From Aeromonas bestiarum (lineage in GTDB: Bacteria > Pseudomonadota > Gammaproteobacteria > Enterobacterales > Aeromonadaceae): a stretch of 64,000 bases of DNA. The notes beneath the pieces are model-generated. The model ran no database searches, was not told where the DNA came from, and saw only the letters and a program-made list of their open reading frames with translations. The stretch lies in contig NZ_CDDA01000015.1 of NCBI RefSeq assembly GCF_000819745.1, forward strand, positions 609,653-673,652, read 5' to 3'. Position 1 is the stretch's first letter. Every line of letters begins with the position of its first letter. Shown here one piece after another: positions 8,086 through 17,273 of this stretch. Position numbers and translations under genes: made by a program.

Positions 8086-9621
8086 ATGAGCACAACCTCC
8101 TCCTCGCCCATTTCGCCCATTCTGGAGCTCACCGGGATCGTCAAGACCTTCCCCGGTGTACGCGCCCTCGATGAGGCTGGTCTCAAGGTCTACCCGGGCC
8201 AGGTGATGGCCCTGCTCGGCGAAAATGGCGCCGGCAAGTCCACCCTGATGAAGGTGCTGACCGGCATCTATCAGGCCGATGCGGGCAGCGTCAGTTATCG
8301 CGGCCAGCCGGTGCACTTCAAGGGCCCCCGCGACTCCCAGGATCAGGGGATCAGCATCATCCACCAGGAGCTGAACCTGCTGCCTGAGCTGTCGATTGCC
8401 GCCAATATCTTCCTCGGCCGCGAACCGCGTACCCGTTTTGGCAGTATCGACCACAAACAGCTACGCGAGCGCGCCAGCGGCCTCTTGGGCCGCCTCGGCG
8501 TCAAGCACGGGCCGGATACAAGGCTTGGGGATCTCTCCATTGGCGAACAGCAGATGGTGGAGATCGCCAAGGCACTGTCGTTCGATGCCAGCGTCATCAT
8601 CATGGATGAACCCACGGATGCGCTGACTGATACCGAGACCGAGCAGCTGTTTGTGGTGATCCGCGAGCTGCGCCAGCAGGGCTGCGGCATCGTCTACATC
8701 TCCCACCGTCTCAAGGAGATCTTCCAGATCTGCGACCGGGTTACCGTGCTGCGCGATGGCAAGTGGATCGGCGAGAAGGCGGTGAACGAGCTCGATGAAG
8801 ACAGGATCATCGAGATGATGGTGGGTCGGCGGCTGGAAGAGCAGTATCCCCGCCTGCAACGAGAGCTCGGCCCCGTCAGCCTGCAAGTGAAAGATCTGGC
8901 CGGCCCCGGCGTGCGCGGGGTGAGCTTCTCCCTGCATCAGGGGGAAATTCTGGGTTTCAGCGGCCTGATGGGTTCCGGCCGTACCGAGCTGATGAAGCTT
9001 ATCTACGGCGCCAGCCCCATCAGCGCAGGTGCGGTCGAAGTCGATGGCAAGGTCATGGTGCCCCGCAGCCCGGCCGATGGGCTGGCAGCCGGCATCGCCT
9101 ACATCTCCGAGGATCGCAAGGGCGATGGCCTGGTGCTGGAGCTGTCGGTGCGCGAAAACATGAGTCTGTGCGCCCTCGGCGAGTTCATCCGCCACGGCAA
9201 GATTGACGGCAAGGCCGAACGTCAGGCGGTGAGCGACTATGTGCGGCTGTTCAACATCAAGACCCCGAGTCAGGATCAGCTGATAAAACTGCTCTCCGGC
9301 GGCAACCAGCAGAAGGTCGCCATCGCCAAGGGACTGCTGACCCGGCCCAGGGTGTTGATCCTGGATGAGCCAACCCGCGGCGTCGACGTGGGGGCCAAGA
9401 AGGAGATCTACCAGCTCATCAACCAGTTCAAGAAGGAGGGGATGAGCATCATCCTGGTCTCCTCCGAGATGCCGGAAGTGCTCGGCATGAGCGATCGCAT
9501 CATGGTGATGCACGAAGGTCGCATCAGCGCAGAATTCATGTCCGCAGACGCCAATCAGGAGAAACTGATGGCGGCGGCAGTCGGTAAACAGTGGCAATCA
9601 GAGCAAGAGGCCTCCCAATGA
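8086..9621 (+). CDS. rbsA: Ribose ABC transporter ATP-binding protein RbsA
   Basis: A 511-residue double-ATPase subunit of a CUT2-type sugar importer. Domain 1 has Walker [10 protein letters not shown] (about residue 47) and Walker [13 protein letters not shown]. Domain 2 has the usual degenerate P-loop [10 protein letters not shown] and an intact signature [15 protein letters not shown] followed by Walker [14 protein letters not shown]. The ATGA overlap (4 bp) with rbsC indicates translational coupling. It energises ribose uptake through RbsC from RbsB. Confidence 0.97.
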   Translation: MSTTSSSPISPILELTGIVKTFPGVRALDEAGLKVYPGQVMALLGENGAGKSTLMKVLTGIYQADAGSVSYRGQPVHFKGPRDSQDQGISIIHQELNLLPELSIAANIFLGREPRTRFGSIDHKQLRERASGLLGRLGVKHGPDTRLGDLSIGEQQMVEIAKALSFDASVIIMDEPTDALTDTETEQLFVVIRELRQQGCGIVYISHRLKEIFQICDRVTVLRDGKWIGEKAVNELDEDRIIEMMVGRRLEEQYPRLQRELGPVSLQVKDLAGPGVRGVSFSLHQGEILGFSGLMGSGRTELMKLIYGASPISAGAVEVDGKVMVPRSPADGLAAGIAYISEDRKGDGLVLELSVRENMSLCALGEFIRHGKIDGKAERQAVSDYVRLFNIKTPSQDQLIKLLSGGNQQKVAIAKGLLTRPRVLILDEPTRGVDVGAKKEIYQLINQFKKEGMSIILVSSEMPEVLGMSDRIMVMHEGRISAEFMSADANQEKLMAAAVGKQWQSEQEASQ

Positions 9622-10583
9622 CAACCCAAACCCTTCCCCGCCGCGGCATCATGAGCAAGGCCTGGTGGATCGAGAACAAATCCCTGGTCGCCCTCCTGGT
9701 GCTGATCGGCGTGGTCTCGGCCTTAAGCCCCAACTTCTTCACCGCCGACAACCTGCTCAACATACTGCGCCAGACCTCGGTCAACGCCATCATGGCGGTC
9801 GGTATGACGCTGGTCATCCTCACCGCCGGCATCGATCTCTCGGTCGGCTCCGTGCTGGCCCTGTGCGGCGCCCTGGCGGCAACCATGGTGGCCATGGAGC
9901 TGCCCATCTGGCTGGTGGTGCCCCTCACCCTGGGAGCCGGTGCCCTGCTCGGCGGCGTCAGCGGTCTCATCATCGCCAAGGGCAAGGTACAGGCCTTCAT
10001 CGCCACCCTGGTGACCATGACGGCCCTGCGCGGCGTGACCATGGTCTATACAGAGGGACGCCCCATCTCCACCGGTTTCAGTGACGGCGCCGATCACTTC
10101 GCCTGGCTGGGTACCGGCTACCTGCTCGGCCTGCCTGTGCCCATCTGGCTGATGGCCATCGTCTTCCTGCTGGCCTGGTTCATGCTCAACCACACTCGCC
10201 TCGGCCGTTATATCTACGCCCTCGGCGGCAACGAGTCGGCCACCCGCCTCTCCGGCATCAATGTGGCCAGGGTGAAGCTGGCGGTGTATGGTCTGTGCGG
10301 CATGCTGTCGGCACTGGCCGGGCTCATCGTCACCTCCCGCCTCTCCTCCGCCCAGCCGACCGCCGGCATGGGGTACGAGCTGGATGCCATCGCCGCCGTG
10401 GTGCTGGGGGGTACCAGCCTGATGGGGGGCAAGGGTCGCATCATGGGAACCCTGATCGGGGCGCTCATCATCGGCTTCCTCAACAACGCCCTCAACCTGC
10501 TCGACGTCTCGTCCTATTACCAGATGATCGCCAAGGCCAGCGTGATCTTGCTCGCCGTGATGATCGATAACAAAAGCAAGTAA
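9618..10583 (+). CDS. rbsC: Ribose ABC transporter permease RbsC
   Basis: A 321-residue permease closely matching E. coli RbsC from its first residues ([10 protein letters not shown]). It includes the family motif [15 protein letters not shown] and the EAA-like loop [23 protein letters not shown]. It has about ten hydrophobic segments. The ATG overlapping the rbsA stop (ATGA) is preferred to a longer in-frame GTG/ATG version, on homology and coupling. Confidence 0.97.
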   Translation: MTTQTLPRRGIMSKAWWIENKSLVALLVLIGVVSALSPNFFTADNLLNILRQTSVNAIMAVGMTLVILTAGIDLSVGSVLALCGALAATMVAMELPIWLVVPLTLGAGALLGGVSGLIIAKGKVQAFIATLVTMTALRGVTMVYTEGRPISTGFSDGADHFAWLGTGYLLGLPVPIWLMAIVFLLAWFMLNHTRLGRYIYALGGNESATRLSGINVARVKLAVYGLCGMLSALAGLIVTSRLSSAQPTAGMGYELDAIAAVVLGGTSLMGGKGRIMGTLIGALIIGFLNNALNLLDVSSYYQMIAKASVILLAVMIDNKSK

Positions 10584-10601
10584 GCACACACAAGGAATGA
10601 A

Positions 10602-11480
10602 ATGATGAAAAAGCTCAATACCCTGCTCGCTGCCGCCATCATGTCCGTGCTGGGCACCGCCCAGGCCGCCGATCACACCCTGGCCATGGTGGTCTCCACC
10701 CTCAACAACCCCTTCTTCGTCACCATGAAAGAGGGGGCCGAAGCCAAGGCCAAGGAGCTTGGCTACGAGCTGGTGGTGCTGGACTCCCAGAATGACCCGG
10801 CCAAGGAGCTCTCCAACATGGAAGATCTCACCGTGCGCAAGGTCAATGCCATCCTGATCAACCCGACCGACTCCGAGGCCGTGGGCAACGCCATCCGCCT
10901 GGCCAACAAGGCCAACATCCCGGTGCTGACGCTGGACCGCGGCGCGGCCCAGGGTGACGTCAAGGCCCACATCGCCTCCGACAACGTAGCCGGCGGCAAG
11001 CTGGCCGGTGACTTCATCACCCAGAAACTGGGGGCCGGTGCCAAGGTCATTCAGCTGGAAGGGATAGCCGGTACCTCGGCCGCCCGCGACCGTGGCGAAG
11101 GTTTCGCCCTGGCCGTGGCCGCCAACAAGCTGGAAGTGCTGGCCTCCCAGCCCGCCGACTTTGACCGCACCAAGGGTCTGAACGTCATGGAGAACCTGCT
11201 GGCCGCCCACCCGACCGTGCAGGCCGTGTTCGCCCAGAACGACGAGATGGCGCTGGGTGCCATCCGCGCCGTGCAAGCCGCCGGCAAAGAGGTGATGATC
11301 GTCGGTTTCGACGGCACTGACGATGGCAAGGCCGCCGTGGCCAAGGGTAAACTGGCCGCCACCGTGGCCCAGCAGCCGGCGCTGATCGGTGCCATCGGCG
11401 TGGAAACTGCCGACAAGGTGCTCAAGGGCCAGCCGGTGGAAAAATCCATCCCGGTCCCGCTGCAAGTGGTCAGCAAGTAA
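10602..11480 (+). CDS. rbsB: Periplasmic ribose-binding protein RbsB
   Basis: A 292-residue protein with a signal peptide ([22 protein letters not shown], cleavage after AQA). The mature start resembles E. coli RbsB ([10 protein letters not shown], where the Asn and Phe residues contact ribose). The type I periplasmic-binding fold is evident through motifs such as [13 protein letters not shown] and VGFDGTDDG. Two adjacent ATGs (10602 and 10605) could serve as start, with AAGGA just upstream. A hairpin after the gene may raise its expression over rbsK. Confidence 0.97.
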   Translation: MMKKLNTLLAAAIMSVLGTAQAADHTLAMVVSTLNNPFFVTMKEGAEAKAKELGYELVVLDSQNDPAKELSNMEDLTVRKVNAILINPTDSEAVGNAIRLANKANIPVLTLDRGAAQGDVKAHIASDNVAGGKLAGDFITQKLGAGAKVIQLEGIAGTSAARDRGEGFALAVAANKLEVLASQPADFDRTKGLNVMENLLAAHPTVQAVFAQNDEMALGAIRAVQAAGKEVMIVGFDGTDDGKAAVAKGKLAATVAQQPALIGAIGVETADKVLKGQPVEKSIPVPLQVVSK

Positions 11481-11486
11481 GCTGAC

Positions 11487-11510
11487 GGGGGGAGGCGTGC
11501 CTCCCCCTTT
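11487..11510 (+). terminator. Intra-operon hairpin between rbsB and rbsK
   Basis: GGGGGAGGC (11488-11496), GT, GCCTCCCCC (11499-11507) then only TTT. It is probably a partial terminator or 3' stabiliser that favours the highly expressed binding protein. Confidence 0.7.
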
Positions 11511-11588
11511 ACCTCCTGTCTTCGATTAACCGTGCCGCTTGGCTTGGGCCCACTCAAGCCAAGATGTTCCAAATCAAGGGTGATAAGA

Positions 11589-12521
11589 ATGAATCGTCTC
11601 GTTGTTCTGGGCAGTGTCAATGCAGATCATGTGCTGCGCGTTCCCCACTTTCCTCGCCCCGGTGAAACCCTGACCGGGCACAGCTATCAAGTCGTCCCCG
11701 GTGGCAAGGGGGCCAATCAGGCGGTCGCCGCCGCGCGCCTCGGCGCTCCCGTCGCCTTTATCGCCCGCATCGGCGATGACGCCATCGGCCAGCAGATGCG
11801 CCAGGGCTTTGCCCAGGACGGCATAGACGTCAGCGCGGTGGAGCTCGACGAGCAGCTTCCTACCGGCATCGCCATCATCTATGTGAGCGACGAGGGGGAG
11901 AACAGCATAGGCATCTCCGCCGAAGCCAATGGCGCCCTCTCCCCTGCCGTGGTCAAGCGCCATGAGACCCTGATTGCCGACGCCCACACCCTGCTGTTGC
12001 AGCTGGAAGTGCCGCTGGAGAGCGTGTTCGAAGCCGCCAGACTGGCTAGATCCCACGGCACCCGGGTGGTGCTCAATCCGGCGCCCGCCCAGCCGCTCTC
12101 TAGCGAACTGCTGGCGCTGGTGGATCTCATCACCCCCAACCAGACCGAAGCCGAGCTGCTGACCGGCGTCAAGGTCACCGACGAGGCCAGCGCGGCTCAG
12201 GCGGCGGCCCGCTTCCACCAGATGGGGATCAGCGATGTGATGATCACCCTGGGCTCCCAAGGGGTCTATTGCAGCAACGCCCGCCAGCAACAACTGATCC
12301 CGGGTTTTCGGGTCGAGGCGGTGGACACCACGGCCGCCGGCGACACCTTCAACGGCGCCCTGCTGGCCGCCGAGCTGGCCGGCGCCGATTTCAAGGCCGC
12401 GGTGCGCTTTGCCCACGGCGCGGCTGCGCTCTCTGTCACCAAGTTCGGCGCCCAGAGCTCGATCCCGAGCAAGCAGGAGGTCGAGGCCTTCCTGCTCGCC
12501 CAGACTGCGCAGGGGCACTGA
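11589..12521 (+). CDS. rbsK: Ribokinase RbsK
   Basis: A 310-residue PfkB-family kinase. It contains the N-terminal PfkB signature GGKGANQAVAAARLG (about residue 40) and the C-terminal motif DTTAAGDTFNGALLA with the catalytic Asp (about residue 250). It phosphorylates ribose to ribose 5-phosphate in the cytoplasm. The ATG at 11589 begins MNRLVVLGSVNADHVL as in the family; the longer frame upstream is excluded. Its stop overlaps the rbsR start by one base (TGATG). Confidence 0.96.
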   Translation: MNRLVVLGSVNADHVLRVPHFPRPGETLTGHSYQVVPGGKGANQAVAAARLGAPVAFIARIGDDAIGQQMRQGFAQDGIDVSAVELDEQLPTGIAIIYVSDEGENSIGISAEANGALSPAVVKRHETLIADAHTLLLQLEVPLESVFEAARLARSHGTRVVLNPAPAQPLSSELLALVDLITPNQTEAELLTGVKVTDEASAAQAAARFHQMGISDVMITLGSQGVYCSNARQQQLIPGFRVEAVDTTAAGDTFNGALLAAELAGADFKAAVRFAHGAAALSVTKFGAQSSIPSKQEVEAFLLAQTAQGH

Positions 12522-13531
12522 TGGCCAATATCAAGGAGGTGGCGGCGCGGGCCCAGGTCTCTACCACCACAGTTTCCCACGTCATCAACGAGACCCGCTT
12601 CGTGGCCGAGGAGACCCGGGAGCGGGTCTTCGCCGCCATGCGCGATCTCAACTATGCCCCCAGCCTGGTGGCCCGCAGCCTCAAGGTGAAGGAGACCAAC
12701 AGTATCGGCATGCTGGTCACCACCTCCAGCAACCCCTTCTTCGCCGAGGTGGTGCGCGGGGTGGAGCGCTACTGCTTCGAGCAGGGCTACAACCTGATGC
12801 TGGGCAACACGGAGGGGCAGGCCGAAACCGCCCTCTCCTACCTCAAGATGATGCTGCGCAAACGGGTCGATGGCCTGCTGATCATGTGCAGCGAGGGGCA
12901 GCAGGAGGTGTTCAACCAGCTCGACTGGCTCAAGAGCCTGCCGGTGGTGGTGATGGACTGGGGCATGGAGAGCAAGGACGTGGATCTCATCGCCGACAAC
13001 TCCCATCGCGGCGGCTACCTGGCCACCCGCCACCTGCTGGCGCTCGGTCACACCGACATAGGCTGCATCACGGGCCCCCACAGCCGCGCCCCCGCCAATC
13101 AGCGCCAGTCCGGCTTCGAGCAGGCGATGCAGGAAGCGGGGCTGACCATCAATCCGGCCTGGATCCAGGAGGGCGACTTTGACTGCGCCAGTGGTTTCAG
13201 TGCCATGCAGCAGTTGCTGGCTCAACCCAAACGGCCGAGCGCCCTCTTCATCTTCAACGACATGATGGCCATGGGGGCCATCAGCGCCGCCCATCAGGCA
13301 GGCTTGAACATACCGCAGGATCTCTCCATCGTCGGCTATGACAACGTGGCGCTGGCGCAATACCTGTCACCGCCGCTCACCACCATCAATCAGCCCAAGG
13401 AGGAGCTGGGTCGCCTCGCCGTCACCCGGCTGCTGGCGCGGATCAACGGGGTGGCGGTGGATAATCACCTGATCACGGTAGATCCTGACTTGGTGATCAG
13501 ACAATCCTGCGCCCCCTTCCCCACCCCCTGA
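12521..13531 (+). CDS. rbsR: LacI-family ribose operon repressor RbsR
   Basis: A 336-residue LacI-family repressor. The HTH is at residues 1-25 (IKEVAARAQVSTTTVSHVIN) with the hinge near 45-58, followed by a type I PBP effector domain (NPFFAEVVRG through the IVGYDN motif). The start is the ATG overlapping the rbsK stop. A much longer frame beginning inside rbsK is a shadow. It likely binds ribose and acts on the palindromes at 7573-7600. A terminator follows. Confidence 0.95.
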   Translation: MANIKEVAARAQVSTTTVSHVINETRFVAEETRERVFAAMRDLNYAPSLVARSLKVKETNSIGMLVTTSSNPFFAEVVRGVERYCFEQGYNLMLGNTEGQAETALSYLKMMLRKRVDGLLIMCSEGQQEVFNQLDWLKSLPVVVMDWGMESKDVDLIADNSHRGGYLATRHLLALGHTDIGCITGPHSRAPANQRQSGFEQAMQEAGLTINPAWIQEGDFDCASGFSAMQQLLAQPKRPSALFIFNDMMAMGAISAAHQAGLNIPQDLSIVGYDNVALAQYLSPPLTTINQPKEELGRLAVTRLLARINGVAVDNHLITVDPDLVIRQSCAPFPTP

Positions 13532-13550
13532 TTTTCTAAACACATCATGC

Positions 13551-13579
13551 AAAAAGGCGACCCCTGGGTCGCCCTTTTT
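13551..13579. terminator. Bidirectional terminator between rbsR and the convergent diguanylate cyclase gene
   Basis: AAAAA, GGCGACCC, CT, GGGTCGCC, C, TTTTT. Nearly the same stem recurs at 32212-32241 and 56810-56837. Confidence 0.9.
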
Positions 13580-13590
13580 ATCGCAGCCAG

Positions 13591-15243
13591 TCAGGCCTGC
13601 TGTCGCTCGGCCTGCGTAACCGGGGCCAGGCGTATCACGCCCAGTCGCTGTGCCAGCGGCGCCAGCAGACCGGCGTGAGCCGACGCCACCGGCAGCCAAT
13701 AACGCAGTGGCCAGCCCGCCGCCAGCAAGTCCGGTGTGCTGCTGCCAATCTCGCGGAGCGCCAGGGTACAGGTGCACTGGTTCAGCTTGGCCAACAGGGC
13801 GGCATCCTGCTGCAGGCTTGGCAGCAGCAATATGGGTTCGACATGGGCCAGCGCGGGCAGATAGGCCAGCACATGGGCCAGCTGAGCCTGATGCGTGAGC
13901 GCGATCAGCAGCGGCTGCGGCTCACCGCCGGCAGGCTGATCATGCTCTTGCAGCAGCCGTGCGATCACGGGCCCCAGTATGCCGCCCTCCTGCAACCAGC
14001 CCATCTCGCAGGGCGTCAGCGTCTCCTGCCAGCGCAGCGACAAACCTGTCACCGCAGCGCCGCTCTCGCTGCCGAACCGCTGGGTATCGATCACCAGAGG
14101 GGAAGGCGCCACGTTTGCCAGCCAGTCCCGCAACTGGTGCAGCTGACGCTGGGTCAGTTGCAACTGCAGCTGCATCCCGGGCTCGAACCAGGCGAGATCC
14201 CCATCGGCATCGCGCTTGGCCTGATTGAGAGCCAGAATGGCCTGATCCAGCAGCCGTTTGGGATCCGGTTCCTCCTGCACCTGGGCAACCCCCAACCGAC
14301 ACGCCAGCTCGAAACTGCTCTCCCGGGTCACGAACTCGAAATGGAGCAGGCTCATCAACGCCTGGATCTGCGCCGCCATGCTCTGCCGCCCGGCGGTCAG
14401 GATCACCGCAAACTCATCCCCACCCAACCGGTAGGCATGACCGCCATGGGCTTGCTGCAGCTTGTCCGCCACTGTTTGCAGCAATCTGTCTCCCACCTGA
14501 TAGCCGAGCAGATCGTTGACCTGTTTGAAGCGCTTCAGATCGAGCACCACCAGCGCCAGGGCATGGGAAGAGTCCAGCGAGCGTGCCAACTGTTCCTGCA
14601 AGGCGCGGCGATTGCCGAGCCGGGTCAGGGGATCGAGCAGGGAGAGACGCCGGTTCTGCAAGTTGGCACGAATGAGGGCAAACACCAGCACACCACCGGT
14701 CACCAGCAGGATCAGTTGCCAGATCTGCAGCCAGAACAGGCTGCTGCGGATCTGGTTGACCGAGGCTTCCCGCTCCTGGCCGGAGAGGATCTGATCGCCA
14801 ATCTGCTCAATCTGGCGAGTCTGCTCGGCAATCTGGGTCTGCAGTTGTTCGAGCTCGGCCCCTTCTCGCAGTTGCCCGTCCTGTATCTGGGGTTCGAGCC
14901 GCTTTATCTGTTCGAACAGTCCGGCCAACGCCTTGCCCAGCCCGTGACGCTCGCGCGCCTCGGCGGTTTCACTGCTGATGAGGAAGATATCCAGCCGGTT
15001 CCACAACAGATCGTAATTGAGGCTCAGGGTCTCCATCTCCAGTTGCCCGGCCCGATAGAGACGCAACTCATAGAGGAAACGCTGGGACTCCAGCATCACC
15101 TGGCTGATGTTCCAGTGGATGTTGCGATAGAAGGTATCGACCAGCTGCTCCTGGCGGTGTTGCAGATAGAGCCCGCAACCCGAGGAGAACAGAAACAGCA
15201 AGGTGATCGAGACCAGCAGCAGGTTATGGCGCTGACGACCCAT
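13591..15243 (-). CDS. Membrane diguanylate cyclase with degenerate EAL-like C-terminus
   Basis: A 550-residue protein. An N-terminal membrane helix (about 7-27), a roughly 140-residue helical periplasmic sensor region and a second helix (about 170-192, WQLILLVTGGVLVFALIRA) precede a GGDEF domain (about 200-360). The active site is intact: LDPLTRLGNRRAL at the start and GGDEF at 274-278. The usual RxxD inhibitory site five residues upstream is absent. The last ~180 residues follow the order of an EAL domain (SLRWQETLTPCEMGWLQEGG resembles the EALLRW...EF region) but lack EAL, DDFG and the other metal-binding residues. It likely makes c-di-GMP and cannot degrade it. Its start overlaps the stop of the upstream molybdopterin-fold gene by one base, so the two are coupled. 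Confidence 0.88.
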   Translation of the reverse strand: MGRQRHNLLLVSITLLFLFSSGCGLYLQHRQEQLVDTFYRNIHWNISQVMLESQRFLYELRLYRAGQLEMETLSLNYDLLWNRLDIFLISSETAEARERHGLGKALAGLFEQIKRLEPQIQDGQLREGAELEQLQTQIAEQTRQIEQIGDQILSGQEREASVNQIRSSLFWLQIWQLILLVTGGVLVFALIRANLQNRRLSLLDPLTRLGNRRALQEQLARSLDSSHALALVVLDLKRFKQVNDLLGYQVGDRLLQTVADKLQQAHGGHAYRLGGDEFAVILTAGRQSMAAQIQALMSLLHFEFVTRESSFELACRLGVAQVQEEPDPKRLLDQAILALNQAKRDADGDLAWFEPGMQLQLQLTQRQLHQLRDWLANVAPSPLVIDTQRFGSESGAAVTGLSLRWQETLTPCEMGWLQEGGILGPVIARLLQEHDQPAGGEPQPLLIALTHQAQLAHVLAYLPALAHVEPILLLPSLQQDAALLAKLNQCTCTLALREIGSSTPDLLAAGWPLRYWLPVASAHAGLLAPLAQRLGVIRLAPVTQAERQQA

Positions 15244-15719
15244 CAGTCGATGATCTCGATGCGGGTCACCTGCCAGACCATGCAGTTATGAATGGGGGGA
15301 ATGTCCAGCTTGGGGTGGCTGGAAAACGGGATCAGCAGCCAGAGCGGCCCCTTGTTGCGCCGGGTCAGCGGCTTGTCATCCTCGTGGCGCACCAGGGTCA
15401 GGGGCACACCGTCAAACAGGGCAAGATCCACCACCTGCTGATAGCCGTTGAGGGCCGAGACGGCAATCTTGCTGGCACTCAGAATTCCCTGCGCCGCGAG
15501 TACGGCCGCCAGGGTCGGACCACGATAATGGTGCGAGCCCTGAGTCCAGGGCGTGGTGGTGGTGAACTCGGTTTGTGGCAGGGCGGCCAGCGCCGCGTCA
15601 TCGAGCGTGAGCTGCTTGCCGTTGGGCAGCACCAGCGTCATCAGGGGGGTAGATGCCAATGCGCTGGCGCTGGCCAGCATCAGGAGGAAAAAAGCGATCC
15701 ATTGCTTCACTGTGGTCAT
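15243..15719 (-). CDS. Small exported molybdopterin-oxidoreductase-fold protein paired with a cyclase
   Basis: A 158-residue protein. The N-terminal signal peptide (TTVKQWIAFFLLMLASASALA) is followed by a compact region resembling the oxidoreductase molybdopterin-binding (SUOX) fold: LTLVLPNGKQLTLDDAALAA, HHYRGPTLAAVLAAQG and NKGPLWLLIPFSSHP. The conserved molybdenum-ligating Cys of full sulfite oxidases is not evident, so it may be a sensor or ligand-binding relative and not an enzyme. The ATG at 15719 opens the signal peptide; a 27-codon upstream extension is hydrophilic and unlikely. It shares a TGATG overlap with the diguanylate cyclase, which suggests it feeds a periplasmic signal to that protein. 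Confidence 0.75.
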   Translation of the reverse strand: MTTVKQWIAFFLLMLASASALASTPLMTLVLPNGKQLTLDDAALAALPQTEFTTTTPWTQGSHHYRGPTLAAVLAAQGILSASKIAVSALNGYQQVVDLALFDGVPLTLVRHEDDKPLTRRNKGPLWLLIPFSSHPKLDIPPIHNCMVWQVTRIEIID

Positions 15720-15782
15720 GATGATTTGCGCCAACTGCGTCCCATATTTGGGTTGCCAGTGTGGCGATTTCACCAGGTCATT

Positions 15783-15806
15783 GCAACTGTGACATGCCAC
15801 AGTTGC
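15783..15806. repeat. Perfect inverted repeat at the 3' end of cobB
   Basis: GCAACTGTG (15783-15791), a 6-nt loop and CACAGTTGC (15798-15806) abut the cobB stop codon. There is no T-run, so it is not a standard terminator. It could be an operator for the downstream gene pair or an mRNA-stability hairpin. Confidence 0.6.
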
Positions 15807-16580
15807 TCAGGATCCGCGCATCTCCATCCAGTTGTGACCGTCTATCTGCTTGGGCTGATGCACACCGCAACGTTGCAGCAACTCGTCAACGAAGGCGGGC
15901 ACCAGCAGAGAGGCAGGCCCGTACCGTTTTTCATCAAACTGGCTGCCCACCTCGCTCGGTTCCAGATTGAGCTCTATGGTATGGGCACCGTTCAACCCGG
16001 CCTCATGCACGAAACCGGCGGCGGGATAGACGGCACCCGAGGTACCGATGGAGATGAAGAGGTCGCACTGGGCCAGTGCGCCGTAGATGCGATCCAGCCC
16101 CAGCGGCATCTCGCCAAACCAGACCACGTGCGGGCGCAGTGGCTGGGGAAACTGGCAGCAGGAGCAGAGCTCATCCTGATGCAGATCGCCGCGCCACTCG
16201 ATCACCTGGCCCGACTCGGGACAGCGGGCCTTGAGCAGTTCCCCGTGCATGTGGATGAGGTTCTTGCTGCCCGCACACTCGTGCAGGTTGTCGATATTCT
16301 GGGTCACCAGGGTGACTGTGCCCGGCAGCAGGCGTTCGAGGCGAGCCAGCGCATAGTGGGCCGGGTTGGGGTGGATCTGCGGTTGTTGCAGCTGATGGCG
16401 GCGCGAGTTGTAGAAGCCTTGCACCAGGGCGGGATCCCGCGCGTACCCTTCCGGGGTCGCCACATCCTCCACCCTGTGCTCTTCCCACAGACCGTCGCAG
16501 GCCCGGAAGGTCTTGATGCCGGATTCGGCAGAGATCCCGGCGCCGGTAAGGATGACGATGTGTTTAGCTGACTGCACCAT
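15807..16580 (-). CDS. cobB: NAD-dependent protein deacylase CobB (sirtuin)
   Basis: A 257-residue class III sirtuin. It has the NAD-binding [14 protein letters not shown] near residue 13, the TQNIDNLH motif (about 93), the catalytic His in IHMHGELL (about 110) and zinc-binding cysteines in RCPESGQ and CSCCQ. It removes acetyl or succinyl groups from lysines, classically activating acetyl-CoA synthetase. The start [15 protein letters not shown] is short, like the short CobB isoform. It lies 90 bp downstream of a GNAT acetyltransferase gene on the same strand. Confidence 0.94.
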   Translation of the reverse strand: MVQSAKHIVILTGAGISAESGIKTFRACDGLWEEHRVEDVATPEGYARDPALVQGFYNSRRHQLQQPQIHPNPAHYALARLERLLPGTVTLVTQNIDNLHECAGSKNLIHMHGELLKARCPESGQVIEWRGDLHQDELCSCCQFPQPLRPHVVWFGEMPLGLDRIYGALAQCDLFISIGTSGAVYPAAGFVHEAGLNGAHTIELNLEPSEVGSQFDEKRYGPASLLVPAFVDELLQRCGVHQPKQIDGHNWMEMRGS

Positions 16581-16670
16581 GATGGATTCCCTCTGTCCGC
16601 ATACAAGGCTGACCTTAGCACAGGGTGAAAAACAGGCCTATTCGCCCTTGGTCTTATGAGGATACCCCCG

Positions 16671-17270
16671 TCACAGGGTATCGAGCACGCTCAGATCGAG
16701 CCGGACAAACACCAGCTCCCGCCCCGTCACCAGGGTGAGCGGCAACCCCAACCCGCGCAGGAGTGCCAGCATGGGGCGATTCTGGGCCAGCACCTCGGCC
16801 GTCCACTCCCGAATGCCTTCGGCGCGCGCCAGCAGCGCCAGTGCCAGCAGGATACGCCGCCCCGCCCCCCTGTGCTGGAAGTGATCCGCCACCAGGCAGG
16901 AGAACTCGGCCCGATCCGGGTGCAGCCGCCGCCGGATGGACTGGGCCTGGGCCAGCGGCAGTCCCAGACCATCGGTGAGCAGCAAGCCTATCTGGGACGC
17001 TCTGGGGTAATCGAGAAAGAAGGCGAGCTGATCGGCGGTGGGGGGCTGCTTGGCCCGCATGAAGCGCAAGTAAATGCTCTGCTCGCTCAACGCCTCATAA
17101 GCCGCCTTGATAGATTCGGGATCGGCCCCCGCCAGCTCTTGCAGCCGGCAGGGGACACCCCCCACTTCCATCATCAGCGGCAAGGATGCCCGCGAGGTGG
17201 GATGCAGCCAGCCGGCCAGACTGCGGCGCAAGCGCGCCTCGTCGGGAGGCCAGCAGAGATAGCGAGGCAC
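16671..17270 (-). CDS. GNAT-family N-acetyltransferase
   Basis: A 199-residue protein with one GNAT domain. The N-terminal part resembles the Pat-type GNAT entry (ALSEQSIYLRFM, about 60-71). Motif A with acetyl-CoA pyrophosphate binding reads FSCLVADHFQHRGAGRRILL (about 123-142), followed by LAQNRPMLALLRGLGL, typical of motif B. It begins with GTG at 17270, three bases after the response-regulator stop, so it is probably the third gene of that operon; an internal ATG (17174) would give a shorter protein. The substrate is unknown. Protein lysine acetylation is possible, given the Pat-like N-terminus and adjacent cobB. Confidence 0.8.
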   Translation of the reverse strand: MPRYLCWPPDEARLRRSLAGWLHPTSRASLPLMMEVGGVPCRLQELAGADPESIKAAYEALSEQSIYLRFMRAKQPPTADQLAFFLDYPRASQIGLLLTDGLGLPLAQAQSIRRRLHPDRAEFSCLVADHFQHRGAGRRILLALALLARAEGIREWTAEVLAQNRPMLALLRGLGLPLTLVTGRELVFVRLDLSVLDTL

Positions 17271-17273
17271 GAG

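Noticed and set aside
9723-11465. 580-codon minus-strand open frame
   Set aside because: Antisense of rbsC and rbsB, His/Gly/Gln-rich shadow.
12269-12520. Upstream extension of rbsR
   Set aside because: It lies within rbsK in another frame; the ATG overlapping the rbsK stop gives the normal LacI-family N-terminus.
13675-15291. 538-codon plus-strand open frame
   Set aside because: Antisense of the diguanylate cyclase gene, Gln-rich and without family motif.
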